Positions 63,955 to 64,000 of a stretch of DNA of 64,000 nt are shown piece by piece. Made by a program: the position numbers and the translations under genes. The stretch is from Erpobdella octoculata. Lineage: Eukaryota > Annelida > Clitellata > Hirudinida > Erpobdellidae. The stretch is taken from NCBI GenBank assembly GCA_963978895.1, contig OZ022240.1, positions 41,533,268 to 41,597,267 on the forward strand. Direction: 5' to 3'. The notes beneath the pieces were generated by a model that was given only the letters and a program-made list of their open reading frames with translations, made no database searches and had not been told where the DNA came from. Position 1 is the first letter of the stretch, and each line of letters starts with the position of its first letter.

Positions 63955-64000
63955 TTTATATATATATATATAAAGACAATTTATATGCCTTAGAAAAATA

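Overview
The window is AT-rich nuclear DNA from an invertebrate metazoan. The genes are split into many small exons with GT...AG introns, and the extracellular modules (signal peptide, immunoglobulin, EGF) are carried on phase-1 exons. Repeats are dense and diverse: LINEs, Penelope-like elements, Helitrons, an LTR retroelement, copia and hAT remnants, and long TA, ATT, ATTT and GTAT arrays. The species cannot be named from sequence alone; a tunicate or cnidarian would fit. There are no bacterial operons and no CRISPR array.

Beneath the repeats lies a cluster of two receptor-like gene families. Family A is on the minus strand: copy A1 (994-5682, continuing off the left edge), copy A2 (7808-24006, a complete 12-exon model of 457 codons) and copy A3 (54585-61859, 5' exons not seen). 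A2 encodes a signal peptide, a possible discoidin/F-type-lectin-like module, a cysteine-rich module, EGF-like and calcium-binding-type EGF modules, one membrane span and a very short cytoplasmic tail. Family B is on the plus strand: B1 (26999-40161, 19 exons summing to exactly 870 codons) and B2 (43081-52046). Family B encodes a signal peptide, three Ig-like domains, a membrane span and a large cytoplasmic part that looks homologous to calpain-7 (protease core plus C2-like domains). The positions expected for the catalytic Cys, His and Asn are all substituted, so the tail looks like a pseudoprotease. This Ig-receptor/pseudo-calpain fusion is the most interesting item here. B2 carries a frame-breaking exon just after its membrane segment.

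Layout: 1-5.8 kb is A1, with hAT and LINE debris in its introns. At 5.8-7.3 kb is a Helitron remnant carrying a GTAT array. A2 spans 7.8-24.0 kb; its introns host an LTR retroelement encoding a SAP-domain protein (8691-10670), head-to-tail Helitrons (to 11450), and a nearly intact LINE (18281-22766). A2 and B1 are head to head across 24.0-27.0 kb, where two candidate B1 first exons lie. B1 introns contain an L2-like LINE, Penelope-like fragments with hammerhead ribozyme motifs, a GC-rich island and a roughly 1 kb ATTT array. At 40.2-43.1 kb are a complete minus-strand Helitron and a LINE 3' end. B2 is compact. At 52-54.6 kb is an unassigned repeat block, then A3 interrupted by a Penelope-like fragment, Helitrons, copia and LINE debris. 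A degraded LINE ends the window.

The co-clustering of multi-copy single-pass receptors, recent duplications and heavy repeat load resembles recognition-receptor clusters in general; that role is inference. The exon models rest on reading frame, splice sites and phase bookkeeping only. Calpain-7 comparison is from knowledge of the family, not from a search.
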